A stretch of DNA of 64,000 bases, from NCBI RefSeq assembly GCF_001039355.2, contig NW_019775504.1, positions 245,199 through 309,198 on the forward strand, read 5' to 3'. Both the position numbers and the translations under genes were made by a program. The notes under the pieces were generated by a model, which worked only from the letters and a program-made list of their open reading frames with translations, was not told the DNA's origin and did not search any database. This DNA comes from Lingula anatina (taxonomy: Eukaryota; Brachiopoda; Lingulata; Lingulida; Lingulidae). Positions within the stretch are counted from its first letter, which is position 1, and every line of letters begins with the position of its first letter. Shown here in pieces: positions 34,501 to 47,429 of this stretch.

Positions 34501-36661
34501 TGATATGAGAGAGAACATATGAAAATATGAGAGAGAGAGAGAGAGAATTTGGTTCTCTGTGGAAATATGTTAAATGCGTCTATAATATCTGCCACCCTGG
34601 TAGAGAGTACTAGTTCTAAGGTTGATCGTTTTACATTGTGCGGTACGTGTGTCGACATTGAGACAATACGATACGAGGATTGCGGCTCCTTTACACAGTT
34701 CATGTCCTTCAGTTTGGACCAAGCGAAATCACTGCGGTTAATTGGCATTGTCTAGCGCTGGGGCTCCGTTTACCAGGTTCTTTTAACTAATAGCCAGGCT
34801 ATTATAATTTTTCTATCCCCCTGCCATCTATTAAACTAATTAAACAATTAAAAAAGAAAGAAGAACAAATAAATAAAAGTAAAGATTAACTGAGACAACT
34901 AGATCGCTAATCTCTGAACATGCTTGTCCGGTGTCTTTGTGCCGATTCAATCGACCTGTCCTCCTCCACTTTAGCCCACTTTAACGTACAGTAACACTGA
35001 CAAACAGGAGATATTTATATTTACTTTTCAGTTTATCGCTGAATGGTGCATTTACAGTACTAAGAGTTGTAATTCTAAGATAGACGTGAGGACATGCATT
35101 GTAGGCCTATATATTGTGAGACGCATTTCCAACAGCCGAGTTAAAAATTCATGAATGTGGTTGTGCCGTGTCCCTCACTTTTCGCGGTGTGTGGGACTCA
35201 AGGTTATTAACCCCGCCCCTCACCTTTGGAGAATAATACACACAAGCTGTCCTTCACATTAAGAGCTGTTCTATAAGGTCAGGGACTTCAGCATGACCTT
35301 GGTTGGTAGTTCAGGGCCACAGTATTTGTCAGGTGTCTTACGTAATCGATCTCACCCCGAACAAGGAAGGGACAACAACACGTGTCTAAACACAAGTGCA
35401 CTGAATTTTGTAATCGTACCCTCTTTCATCCATTCCAGGTGGATGCATATGTTACAGTGAAGAAACTATATAATAAAGAAGTTTGCTGTATAGGGCCTAC
35501 ACAAGGGGGGGATTTTTTCTCAAATTGCGTGATGGGCCTGTTCTGACTTTGATAGAATACCGTGGGGTATATTTTACTCAAAGGGACTTAAATCCGACTT
35601 TGGTTCACGATTCTCGACTTGAGAGAAAAAGTAACTCAACACCACAGCTTAGTTACAAAATCAAAACTATTTATTCCCAGGACGTTGCTTGGTGTTATGC
35701 AAGACATCGGGGCGACAGACAGCGCCATTTTAAATTACCTTAATGTTAGATAAGAGCAAATAAAGTTAGATAAGAGCAATAACGATGCAAATACGAGCCT
35801 CGTGCTCATGCCCGCGACTCCATAGAAATCAACATTAAAATCAATTAACATGTCTGAGGAATGTTTTTGTGGTCTGCACAAAGTTTCTACCTTTTGATGT
35901 TATCTAAAGACATCCATGCCACACATTTTTGTCATCCACCCTACCCCGTCGCTTTTTTACTTTTCTGCCAACTGAAAATCACTTTGCCCCCTCCCACTTT
36001 TTTTTGTTCAAAGTTAAAAGAAAATCTTGGTAAGTCGTGTTCCACTCGCTGTCTGTATATTATAATGGCAAGTCACAGTGGAGGAATTGTGTTAGGTGAG
36101 CGGCCTGCTATGCTCCCCACTGGCTGTCAACATTTTGTGTGGGGGGATGGGTGCAAATTTCCAATGTTTGTCTATTTTTTTCCCTTATTAACACGAAAAA
36201 AGCTATTCTGTAGAATTATTGTTTAGTAATCAGCATCTATATGATTGACCATTATCCAATGATTGCCTAACAATTTAATTTTACTGGCTTACTTGTCAAC
36301 GGGAACGAGGTCATAATGCGGAAGTTTATCGGTTTCTTTTGACTAGTTCCACAATATAAAGCTTACACATTCATTGTTATTGCATAGTGAATAACCAATC
36401 AACTGCCATCAGTTATCATCCACAAAGAAAATTTTATTAACATATGATGTATTTGATATTTTTATTGGTTAGATACACAAATTAAACATATTTCAGTTAT
36501 AAAGAAATTAGCATCTTATATCGGAACCAATTGGAAACCTGTCTAAGTGTCGTGTTGGCGAGTAATGTTGTTAAATGGGATGTTTGCGTCTGTCCAGGTG
36601 TTTTACTAACGCCATTCCGCTGGTTAATTAAATTGTATTTATTATTATGAGCTGAAACCCA
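33692..36661. repeat. 3-kb direct duplication, copy B
   Basis: Starts right after the N with the same sequence as copy A and ends CTGAAACCCA, 9 bases before the SLC35C2 start codon. Relative to copy A it is slightly shorter and has several small indels. Confidence 0.92.
34310..34547. repeat. GA/GT compound microsatellite in copy B
   Basis: (GA)n blocks with AAATATGA spacers, plus a (GT)n tract at about 34435-34460 that is absent from copy A. It is the main length difference between the two 3-kb copies. Confidence 0.85.
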
Positions 36662-36670
36662 GGCAATATA

Positions 36671-36953
36671 ATGCGGAAAAACAAACTTCAGCAACTTCAG
36701 AAACTGGAGGACTTAGTAGAGCCAAAAGCGGAACTGGTGAAGAAGTCGATATGCAGTCGAGAATATTGTTTTTATGCCCTCCGTACCGTAGGCTTAGTTC
36801 TCTTTTATTATACGTTTTCGATCGGTCTTACTCTCTACAACAAGAAGGTATTCACGGTAAGTTTACTGGAAAGTCATATCTTTACGGTATGTTTGGAAGT
36901 TTTATGTAAAACCTCATAGAAAAATATATAAAATAAAAGCCAGAGCTTGTTTC

Positions 36954-36995
<42 letters not shown>

Positions 36996-39900
36996 AGCGA
37001 GAGCTTGCTGCTGTGTGTCTCGATGTTATTAACTAGATCTTCCTTTGCCACTTTGCTAGTTCCCCAGGTAATTTTAATTGATGAAATCTTACACATCTGC
37101 TACTGACTACTTTTAAGTAGTAATTAAGTAGCAGATGTGTAAGGTTTCATCAGACACACCTAAAGCGCAGGTGGATGTACCAGTACTTTGTACCAGTCAT
37201 GTTCTAGTATTGAGGCATCCTCATTGCAGACATGCTGAAAACTTTTCAGAATGGCCGGACATTTGGACTGGCAGCTAGTAATGAAAAATTGGCTGGACCA
37301 AATGGATTTTTGTTGGACCAAAAATCACCCTATTTGTCGAGACTGATACTACCAGTACGATTAGGGTAGCTTACTTTGTTTGTGGATGTGATAGGTTTTA
37401 AATGGAGGGGAAAAAGGCTTTGGGTTTTATATAATTTTATTGGTGAAATATGTCGAATAATGAATGTAAATTCAAAATTGTGGTTCTTAAAACTCTTGTC
37501 GGTCCTTTGGACCAACCAAGTCCAATTTTTTACCAGTCCAGAAAAATTTTCCCGGTCATGACCGATCGGACTGACAGTTTCAGCAAGTCTGTCATTGTGA
37601 ATTGTAACTGCTTAAATAGGCAATATATAAAGAAAAGAAAAACAAATATGTGTTGCCCTCACAATTATTGTAACATGTTTGATAACAGTAATGTAATAAT
37701 AATAATAATAATAACTTAGGGCTTGAGGTACATCTACCTGTTGGTGTTACTTTGCCTGCTGCACATGATTTCTGCATTAATTTAAGCAACTGGAATTTAA
37801 GTCATCAACTTGCCCACATATCACTTGCCTGATGCAAATTAGATTTTCAAAAGGCCTTCCCGCCCCTGGAGTGGGGCAAGTAGGTTTTCAATAATGCAAG
37901 AACCTAAATGTATTTTGTNTAGCTAGAATATTTCTTGATTGTTGAGAAAACCTGTTGAAATTTCCAGGAAAACAAGTTGTTCTACTATATTATAACAGTC
38001 TAACCAGTAGTCTGTATGTCTTTAAGTAGTATGTTCAGTTCAAGCCCATTCAAATCCAGTGAATAAACCCCTATTTCAGGTACACAATGGTGAAGTCCAC
38101 AGCAATTATATTCATCCTGACCTTCTCAATATTAATGAAACTAGAGAAATGTGTAAGTACTGTATGCTGGTCTGTTTTGTAACAGCACCTCATGATTTTT
38201 ATATCATATGGCACTGTATCTATCTATGAGTGTGCTGGTGACTTTCAGACAGTTATTGATTTTGATAACGTTGTTATGTAACAGATCTTCATGCATAATG
38301 TGGTATATGTTGTAGCTCTTTGCAATTTGTTATACATATGAATCATATGATATTTAAAAAAGTGAATTAAACTGTACTTCAGCATTTTAATTTACTTTAG
38401 CATTTTCTGTTAAAGATTTAGATCCGTGATGACAAAATCGATTCTCTTTGTTATAGATATTAGAAGAAAAATTTGTCCTTTTTGTTTGATATCTAAGCTT
38501 ACAGTGAAAAATGTATTCTTGATGATATTTTATATATTATTATGAAAACGACAGTCATATCTAGACTCTCTGAGTAAATTATTTGGGTTTCCTGTATTTA
38601 AAAATGGTTGTTTATTTCAGAGATTTTCCCTGGTGTTTGTGGTGCTGTTTATCTCGGTAGGGCTGGTGCTATTTACATTCCATTCCACACAGTTTAACTG
38701 GACGGGATTTTTACTGGTGCTGACAGCAGCCTTTACAAGTGGCTTCCGGTGGACACTTTCACAAGTGGTCACGCAGAAAAGTGAAATAGGTATGAGGTTT
38801 TTTAGAGGGAACTTTGATCACTATGGCCAATATGTGTTGGAAACACCTGTAAAGTTTTGACTGATGTTTTTTTTTTCATTTTGAGGTGTCTTAAATACTA
38901 GAATTTTAATTTTTTTTTGAGCAAAGAATGACAGCTCTCTCTCTCTCTCTGATTTATCACAAATTTTTTATTTATACTCGACGCAGTGTCTTTTAGAGAG
39001 AGAGAGAGAGAGAGAGAGAGAGTAAAGCAGCTAGGTATCATCTTGTTCCAGGTTTAAGTAATCCTCTAGATATGATGTATCACATTCAGCCATGGATGAT
39101 CATAGGTCTGCTGCCTTTGTCTTCTTATGTGGAAGGTAATAATAATAATTATAATTATAATAATTTAATATCAATAAAATTTTTCATAACTCTAAGGAAT
39201 TTACTGATATTTAATCACTTACTTTGGAACAGAATTTAGTAAAACATCTATGTTTGGCCCTCGTCACAAGAGCATCACCAAGCTGGAAGCCCACTGGTTG
39301 TTGGGTGTTGATGATGCTCTTGAGACCAGAGAAAAACTTACCAGCAAATAATTTAAGACTATCTATATAATAATCAAAATAATAAATAAGATTCCTTTCT
39401 GCCAGGAAAAGGTCCCCTCTGGGTAAAATTTCATTTAGATGCATGAAGTTGTATGGTAAAAGGTCCATTTTTTTTCCGAAAAAGAACCCCCCTTTTGAAA
39501 TTGCTGGCTATGGGCCTATCCTCAAACTATTAATGATTTGTGGTTCATATTACAGGTGTTCCACTAGCCAGTTCCCATCATCTGTTCAGGTTTCATGAAA
39601 TCAGTGAGATTCTGACATCAGCTGGTATAGTAATAGGAGGGGCTTTCCTGGCCTTCATGTTGGAGTTTAGTGAATTTTTACTTTTATCCAGAACCTCAGG
39701 GTTAACTCTTTCCATATCAGGAATATTTAAAGTAAGTTCCAAATACACGTTGTGTCAGACCTTTGTAAAGCAAGAAATAAATTGTTCAGGAAATGACAAG
39801 ACATGCTCCTTATTCAAAATTCTTAACAAAATTATGTTTTATAAGTTATAAGCCAATATTTGGGCTCTAATTTTTGTTTTTACAATACAAATTAAAATCA

Positions 39901-41219
39901 TTGGTGGGCATAATTAATAATTATGTCACTAAAAAATAAAAAAAAACTTATTGATATTTCTGTGTGAACTCAGTGTTATTTATGCATTTTTGGTTTCAGT
40001 TATGTTGTTGAAAGTCTTTGCAAAAAAGTAATGATACAGTTATGACACCATTGTAACAACTACTTACAGACAGAGGTGAATAAATATGATGTCCTGTTTT
40101 ATTCAGGAAATTTGCAAAATAGTAGAAAATACAGGTATAATACTTTAGTAATAGCTAATAACTGAAGGAAATTAATAATTTTTTCGTATTTTTCATCCCA
40201 GGAAATTTGTACAATAGTCCTTGCGCACATCACATTTGGTGACAAGATGAATCCCATCAATTTCCTGGGACTTGTGATATGTCTGTTTGGAATAGCGTTA
40301 CATGTGATATTAAAAGCTGTTCATAGTAAGTACATATCTGTCACCCAGAATATCAGAGATTACTGGAAACGCACACTGCCCTGTATTAGCAGCATGTTTC
40401 TTCTATTCCCAGTATCACCTGGAGTCTCGGACATAAGTGTTACCAGGTCCCTGCTACCAGCATGCTTCTCCTGTCTCCAGTAACACTGTGAGATTCAGAG
40501 ATCCCAGAAAATGAACCTCTTATTATCTGCCACATCTCTTATTTTCTAGGATTTTTTTAAAATTATGCCTGTTGGAAATGGCAGAGGAAAGCTGGTAGCA
40601 GAGACTATTTTTCTAGTAAAGTCTAATGATGGTGAATGAGTAGTGAAATGGATGAACTATTGTGTGCATAGACGAGAATATTGAAATGGGAAAAAGAAAG
40701 AGAGTCGAGACAGACAGAACAAAATGACAACCTGACAGTCACACAGGCAGACAGGCAGACAGACACACAGACAGAGAGGACAGAAGGATAACCTGAAGGA
40801 CGGACAGATAATCAAACAAACAAACAAATAAACAAACCAGCAAACAAACAAAGAAACAAACAGACAGAAGAGAGGCAGAAAAGGTGACAGGTGACACAAT
40901 AACAGAATAAATATACAGTAAAAATTACTGTTATAAATATTTTCACTACTATTATAGTAAAAAAGTATCCATTTGATTGATGTTATGGCAAAATGTATTT
41001 GACATAAATACATATACACGAATTTATATAATTTTCAGAATAATGAATAACAATATTATTTTTTCTCTAGGAAAAGAAGATGAAAAAGAATTACACAATA
41101 ATTCTGAGTCTATGGAGATGCTGCTAGTAAATGGAGAGGCAAACTCCACAGATGAGGAAGAAGCAGAGTTATTTGACCGCAATGCTGTGAGACCACCCAG
41201 AGTTCACAAACATAGGTAG
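36671..41219 (+). CDS. SLC35C2: SLC35C2-like nucleotide-sugar transporter, internal exons missing
   Basis: Multi-pass early-secretory transporter of the SLC35 family; vertebrate SLC35C2 influences Notch O-fucosylation. Exons found: 36671-36856, 38080-38152, 38621-38789, 39052-39135, 39556-39731, 40202-40325, 41071-41219. Diagnostic segments are FYYTFSIGLTLYNK, YTMVKSTAIIFILTFSILMK, FRWTLSQ, NPLDMMYHIQPW and LTLSISGIFKEICTIVLAH. Exon 1 ends in phase 0, but exon 38080 opens with the third base of a codon. Roughly 75-80 residues (second to fourth helices) known from human SLC35C2 have no counterpart in 36857-38079. That intron contains the N at 37919, so the exons are probably lost in an assembly gap. 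The acidic C-terminal tail is typical. The N-terminus is about 25 residues longer than human. Confidence 0.9.
36957..36990. repeat. (AAT)n microsatellite
   Basis: About eleven ATA/AAT units in the first recognised intron of the SLC35C2 gene. Confidence 0.95.
37079..37152. repeat. Short hairpin, 26-bp arms
   Basis: TGATGAAATCTTACACATCT at the left pairs with AGATGTGTAAGGTTTCATCA at the right with about one mismatch, and pairing continues through GCTACT/AGTAGC. The loop is about 22 bases. Probably a tiny foldback or MITE remnant in an SLC35C2 intron. Confidence 0.8.
38934..39022. repeat. Facing (CT)n and (GA)n microsatellites
   Basis: A CT run at 38934-38951 faces a GA run at 38994-39022 across about 42 bases. 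The two could pair as a hairpin in the SLC35C2 transcript, 30 bp upstream of the acceptor of exon 39052. Confidence 0.8.
39405..39517. mobile_element. AGGCCCAT-type MITE, truncated copy
   Basis: Shares GGAAAAGGTNCNCTCTGGGT, GAAAAAGAACCCCC and a terminal ATGGGCCT with the reverse complement of 60857-61011. It lies in the SLC35C2 intron before exon 39556. Confidence 0.6.
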
Positions 41220-41388
41220 AAATAACCTGTTTTAGTTACTTTATTTACATTTTACAATTTAAATTCGGTTAAAAATCAGATGGTCTTCTCAGGGATATGT
41301 TGTTTGAGGTTACTGAAAGGGGAAACCACACTCAAGGATGACAGATATTCCCTGCTTCTCATAAGAAAGAAAATGGTGCTTAAACTTT

Positions 41389-41912
41389 GAAAATGATTTA
41401 GATTTGGGAAATCCATTGGAAGTGGCTGAAGAGATGGTTGGAATTAAGAGAATTTTAGAAGGAAATATCATCATCGGATTCTTTTATTTGAGGGGTTTTC
41501 TGATTTTTAGGGACTGAATTGAGAAAGGTATTTATAAGATTTGCAGGATATGTAGACATAGAAAATGATTTAGATTTGGGAAATCCATTAGAAGTGGCTG
41601 AAGAGATGGTTGGAATTAAGAGAATTTTAGAAGGAAATATCATCATCGGATTCTTTTATTTGAGGGGTTTTCTGATTTTTAGGGACTGAATTGAGAAAGG
41701 TATTTATAAGATTTGCAGGATATGTAGACATAGAAAATGATTTAGATTTGGGAAATCCATTAGAAGTGGCTGAAGAGATGGTTGGAATTAAGAGAATTTT
41801 AGAAGGAAATATCATCATCGGATTCTTTTATTTGAGGGGTTTTCTGATTTTTAGGGACTGAATTGAGAAAGGTATTTATAAGATTTGCAGGATATGTAGA
41901 CATAGAAAATGA
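41389..41912. repeat. 172-bp satellite-like tandem repeat, three copies
   Basis: Copies start at 41389, 41561 and 41733 with GAAAATGATTTAGATTTGGG; an eight-base start of a fourth follows at 41905. The copies are practically identical (one difference seen), so amplification is recent. It begins 170 bp after the SLC35C2 stop and is probably transcribed in its 3' UTR. Confidence 0.95.
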
Positions 41913-42559
41913 GTCTTCAGGAAACTGTAACAAGGATAGTGTACCTTAATGATTTTTAAATGCTCTAAGTCTTGAGAAAAATGTGACAGGTATTGCTACT
42001 AAAAAGAAAACAGTGGGAGGAATGAGTTGAATATTATCTTTAAAAAAAAATGATTGAAATTAAAAAAATTCTGACATCTTTTTTGCCTTATATTCCATTG
42101 CTGCATTCTTTTTTTTTTTCTTGTTGCAGTGAATGAAAAGGCATTGTACTGGGCATTTCCAATCAAGTGCAAATGTAGTATAAAATGAAGATGTAAAAAA
42201 GAAAAACTCATCCGTCTTGAAACCCTGGGGCTAAGGAACAGTGCCAAAAACAACTTTCTTTTTGCTTTTTTTTCACATTTAATGTTTTCTGTTGTTTTGC
42301 ATTTCAGCAATGACTAACAATTAAAAAAAGCATCTAGATCTTCAAGTCCACAAATATATGATAATACTCTGTTTTATTGATTTTATTTCTGTTTTGCTAT
42401 GAAAAGCAGTCTGTAAAAATGAAGTGAATGATGTGGATGAAGGAAGCCACATTTATTTATTAAGTTCACCGTTAAAAAAAAGAACTTTATAAAACAGTAT
42501 CACATACAGTTTTTTTAGAAGACGTTTTATGGAGAATTTTTTCTGTTCTATTTAATGAA

Positions 42560-42770
42560 GTGTCACGTCACATCTAGCACATTGTCACACCTAACACATT
42601 GTCAAACCTAATACATTGTCATATCTGACGCAGTCACACCTAACACATTGTCACATCTGACACATTGTCACATCCAAAACATTGTCACACCTAACACATT
42701 GTCACATCTGACACATTGTCACATCCAAAACATTGTCACGTCTGCCACATTGTCACGTCTGCCACACCAA
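42560..42770. repeat. ACATTGTCACATCTGAC minisatellite
   Basis: About a dozen imperfect units of 17-19 bp (ACACATTGTCACATCTGAC variants). A similar but more degraded patch is at 44330-44490. Confidence 0.85.
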
Positions 42771-43523
42771 ACACACTTGACAGTAGAACTTCATCCAGTC
42801 TGCAACTGAAACTTTCCTGTTCAAATCAGTATGAACTTCTAGTCTGAAGATTAAAAGAAAATGGGAAAATTATCAAAAGTTGAATCGGACTTGTCTAGTA
42901 ACTTTGGAAAGTCCTATTTGTTTTTCTATAGAATATGGTATCATATCTACAAATTGGTTGCCTTGGTGCTTTTTGTCATTTACAAATCCCCCATCGGGTG
43001 CTCAAAGGTTTGTACATTTGTTGACATATTTCAGCAAACATTACCTTGAATTATATGATGAAGTTCATCATATCTTGTACCGTTTTTATATTTGAAGTCT
43101 TCCATATTTTCTACACTTCTTAAGTTTGTATTTAGAAAATAGGTGTTAAGCTTCTTACAGTATTAGGTTTATTGTTGACAGCAAATACTTTTCATTATCC
43201 AAATATGGATATAATAATTAAAAAATAACAGTAAGCCTAATAATATATATGACACAAAGTATTATTTAAGCAATATATTTACAAAAACAGTTATTTGTCA
43301 ATTTGTGTATATATATATTTAAGAAGACATGAATTAATAGTCTTGTCATGATTTTATGGTGTAATCCTGGACAATGCATTTTAAAAAAATATTTACCAGT
43401 AGGAACTGCTAAGTTTGTGAACTAAAATTTGTTACTGAAGATCTGCAGAATTGATAAACGTCAAACCTGTAACATGGAGCTATTTTATTGGAGACTCAGT
43501 AATGAGAGCCCTACACTATGGGA

Positions 43524-43757
43524 CCATTCCCACAGATATTTGGATCGCTCTATCTCCCTGCTGAGTCTCACCAAATTCCTGTCAACTTAACCGGCTTAAA
43601 TGTCTGTCATGCCTAGTAAAGCTGTTAGGGGGTAATTATCTTTACCCCCTAGCTGATAAGGTATACTTGACAGACAATTAAGCTGGTTATGTTGATAGCA
43701 ATTTAGTGAGGCTCCCCAGAATTAGACAGATGGATCAATCTAGGCATGGGAACCCAG
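43524..43757. mobile_element. MITE family CCATTCC/TTCCCAT, copy 2
   Basis: Inverted ends CCATTCCCACAGAT and CTAGGCATGGGAACCC. The internal order CGGCTTAAATGTCTGTC then GGGGGTAATTA is shared with the copy at 19790-19999. About 230 bp, non-coding. Confidence 0.65.
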
Positions 43758-44044
43758 TCTATGTTCCAATACTAGAGACCAAACAAACAAAATGTGTTCA
43801 TAAATTAAATATTAAAATGAAAGCCGTAGCAATCACAAATCAATGCATTTGAATTGCAAATGTAAGAAAATTATTTGATCTTTTATTTTGTTAAGATGCA
43901 ACATTTTTATTATGAAGATGACAAGAATGGGACAAGTATTATCCTAATATGTTAAGTATTGTTGGAATATATACTTTATGTGTTGTGAGGGCTTCCATAT
44001 GTTGATAACAGTTACTGTAATATGAGGTGTATGATATATAATAA

Positions 44045-44190
44045 AGGGGCAGATGGAGGTTGTCTTCTGGAAGATTTTTAAGTTTTCATTAACAGGTATC
44101 TAATTTTTTCTGTTGGAAGATTGTCAAAAATGGAGGATGGATCCACAAAGATAATTTGGAAAAGTCAGAAAATATGTGGATCTGCCCCTG
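44045..44190. mobile_element. AGGGGCAGAT-type MITE
   Basis: A 146-bp element starting AGGGGCAGATGGA and ending GTGGATCTGCCCCT, which are inverted copies. No obvious target duplication. A relic of the same family lies at 4111. Confidence 0.7.
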
Positions 44191-46189
44191 TTATACTTGG
44201 TTGAAAATATGGAGATTTCTAGTCATGATTGTATAATTTGGTAATGAAACTGTGTTCTATATATAAAATAAATGTATGTTTTTCAAGGAACGCATCACAA
44301 TTTCTAATGTCTTTACTTTGTTACATCAAACACACATAATTGGATTTTGACGCAACCACACTGTCATATCTGAACTTCTCACCTAACACACTTTCCTGTC
44401 TGAACTTTTCACATCTAACTCATTTTCATGACATTTTCACACCTAACAGTAACACACTGCCACTCGACATTGTCACACCTAATGCAGTCAAATCTGAAGA
44501 GAATTTTTTCTCTCCTCTCATACACTTAAATAACAAGTCCTGTGTTGTTACTTGCCCTGCTTGTGTACTTTTTTTAAATACCTCTCACTCACATCTTCCA
44601 CTTATATATTTTTATTTGCATTCATGGAAAATTGTATTAAAAACATTATCAGAATTTTTCTTTTTTATTTATTGACAGTTGTATTTGTTTCAGAATATTA
44701 TTCTCACGAAACTTTTGCAAGTTTGCTTTATCAACAAATTAAAGCAATCAAAAAAAAAAGCTAAGAAAATACCATTGTCAATTACTTTGCTAAATTACAA
44801 AAGCTTCAAGTATTGCACCCCTGATTACTTTCTCTGTTAAAACACAGAAAAAAAACATGAAACTCAAAATCAACTATTGCAAAAAGCCTCACAGTGCACA
44901 CACACAAAAGATTAAAATAAGAAAAATAATCTCAGTAAAAGCAACAATATCCCACATCATGGTAAGTGGACAGGACAGTTTGTACTCCTGAATAATTATT
45001 TAAGCTAAAATAAATGAAGATACAAAAATATGATAACCTCTAACTTTTTAACCAATTAATACTGATCTACTTGTATATTTTACAACTTGGAAGATGTGAA
45101 TGGGAGATGGGGAGGAGAACAGTCCATCTAGTATCTACTATTACACTTCCCATCCATTAAACAAATAATTATACGTAGAAGTCCTACCAGAAGATCACGC
45201 TTAAATGTTCAAGTAGTGCCATCTTAACTACTGAGGTTATATGAAAGATAAAACAAAAATTTGTTACAGACTTCCTATTAAATTAGCATTTGAAAGGTAA
45301 AGATTTACAAAAACATAAAGATAATATATAGAAAAAATCCCACGTTTACAGACTGCATTGCTTCATTTTATATCGGATTCCAATGAATACGTCGTTATTG
45401 CAAAACACACATACTAAACTGGTTGGTTATAAAATCACAAATTTACAAAAGCATCTTTGAATATGGATGTGATCAATATCCCACATATACATGTCCTTGT
45501 GGACTGCATTACTGAATTTTCTATCTAGTAATTTTTTTCAACAGGATTTTGTCTTTTCAAATCATTGTAGATGTAATTTTTTACTAAGCTGTGCTAATTA
45601 CATACTACACAATAAAATTGTTTCTCTCTGTTGCTTCTCACCTTGTTCAAAACTGATTTCCTCAGTCCTAGAAGTCAGATTTCAAGTATTTCTTGGTGAA
45701 ACACTGGTGTTACAAGAAGTAAATACAAAAATAAACCAATTCTCATTTGCCACTTCTAAATCTTTCACAATACCTTTTATATATATGTTGAATTATACTT
45801 CATATTCTTACAATTATAGGTATTTTTTTGCATTGCTTTTTATTTACAACAATAAAATTAGCAAGAATGAAGAACTTTACAAACTTGAGGATCAGAGAGG
45901 CAATACTGCCTCCGGATATTGTACCACCAGCTGGAGTAAGCGCATTCGTATGGAAAACCAAAAAACAAACAGGAACAACCACCAGTGTTGTGTTTGACAA
46001 GCTCTTCAAAATGCAATAAACAAGACAAGAAATATGCCCCTTCCCCCAAAATAAAAAAACAGCACAACTTTTATAAAAATCGTCTGATCAAGCCGATTTT
46101 CAAGACAATAGGCTTGTCAGTTTTCTTTGAAATGCATAATCAGTGTTGCATATATATTGAAAGAAAGAAATAGGCCTATCTCTGCCAGT

Positions 46190-46625
46190 TTTGGGAATAT
46201 AAGGGATAGAAAATTTGCAAAGTTCAGTGAAAAGAAAGTCAAAGGTCAAATGTGACAGTTAGATATCCAGCATATGACTTCCTATTCAAGTTCAAAAGTA
46301 ACCATGGGTGTACCTCTGCCAGTATTGGAGATAAAAGAGATGGAAAAATTGCAAAGTTCAGCGCATGGTCAAAAGTAGGTCAAATGTCAATTTCAAGGTC
46401 ACAGTTAGATTGTCAGTATGTGACTTCCTATTCAAGTTCAATAGTAACTATGGGTGTATCTCTGCTAGTTTTGGAGATGTAAGGGATAGAAAAATTGCAA
46501 AGTTCAGTTCATGGTAAAAAGTAGGTTGAAGGTCAATTTCAAGGTCACAGTTACATTGCCAGTATATGACTTCCTATTGAAGTTCAATAGTGACTATGGG
46601 TGTATCTCAGCTACTTTTGGAGTAT
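46190..46625. repeat. 146-bp tandem repeat carrying AGGTCA half-sites
   Basis: Three diverged units defined by TGACTTCCTATT at about 46273, 46419 and 46566. Later units contain TTTCAAGGTCACAGTTA, an extended AGGTCA half-site. Non-coding. Confidence 0.85.
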
Positions 46626-47399
46626 TTCACATTTTATTTTCACCACTGAATATTGCTCAGTTGTGTTTTTTGATACAGCGCAACTCCTTGACCGTATCGC
46701 AAACAAAAAAATGGACACCACCTCCAGTAATGTGCTTGACAAGCTCTACATGATGCAAAAAACAAGAGGTCTCTAGCATTTACGGTTCCAAAATTAGGGA
46801 GAGTTTTCAGTTTCAGTATCTTATGGCCGTTTCTCCCATGAAAATGCACCGATTGACCCCAAACTCCCAAAGATGAAAGGAGTCCCTAATTGCATCCCCT
46901 CACTATAATACGAGTGCTAAACGAGTGTAGTTTCTGGAATTCGGCACAAATAAAAGTTTGTTTTTTTTGCAAAAAATTCCCATTTTTCGAAAATTTTGGC
47001 CTGTTTGACCTTGAAAAAAGGGTCAAAGGTCAAATCCGAAGGCATATTTGAAATCCTCATATACGACTTTCAGTCAGACTTCTATACTAATTTTTCCCAT
47101 AATTCCTTCCATTTAGGAGATATGTAGCATTGAATTTTCAAAAAATTTGACAAGGGTACATTTCGAATGTCACGCCCAAGCGAATGCACTGACTGAGACA
47201 AAAAAACCAGGGGGTTCAAGTTGAGATTATATGTGACCTAAATCCAAGAGATGAAGACACAGGTCCGTGTGGTCTAGGAGGAGAAGCGGTAATGGTGACT
47301 TGTATCCCACGCCACCTGCGGAGCCGGAGGAGCTCACGGAGCCGGCAGAGCCCACGGAGCCAGCGGAGCCGTACGATACTGGTCAGGACTGAAACCATG

Positions 47400-47429
47400 A
47401 GTACCACCAGCATACACGCTGGTGGTACT
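47400..47429. repeat. Perfect hairpin, 12-bp stem and 6-base loop
   Basis: AGTACCACCAGC, loop ATACAC, GCTGGTGGTACT. It is isolated, with no flanking T-run or neighbouring gene that would explain it. Confidence 0.85.

Noticed and set aside
45491-45997. 168-residue plus-strand open frame
   Set aside because: AT-rich composition with Phe, Ser and Asn bias, no recognisable domain, and it ends in a dispersed repeat fragment.
47279-47395. Plus-strand frame with repeated A/T-E-P triplets ending in a stop
   Set aside because: It looks like the acidic tail of a protein but is only about 40 codons, opens after an in-frame stop, and has no upstream exon or splice support.
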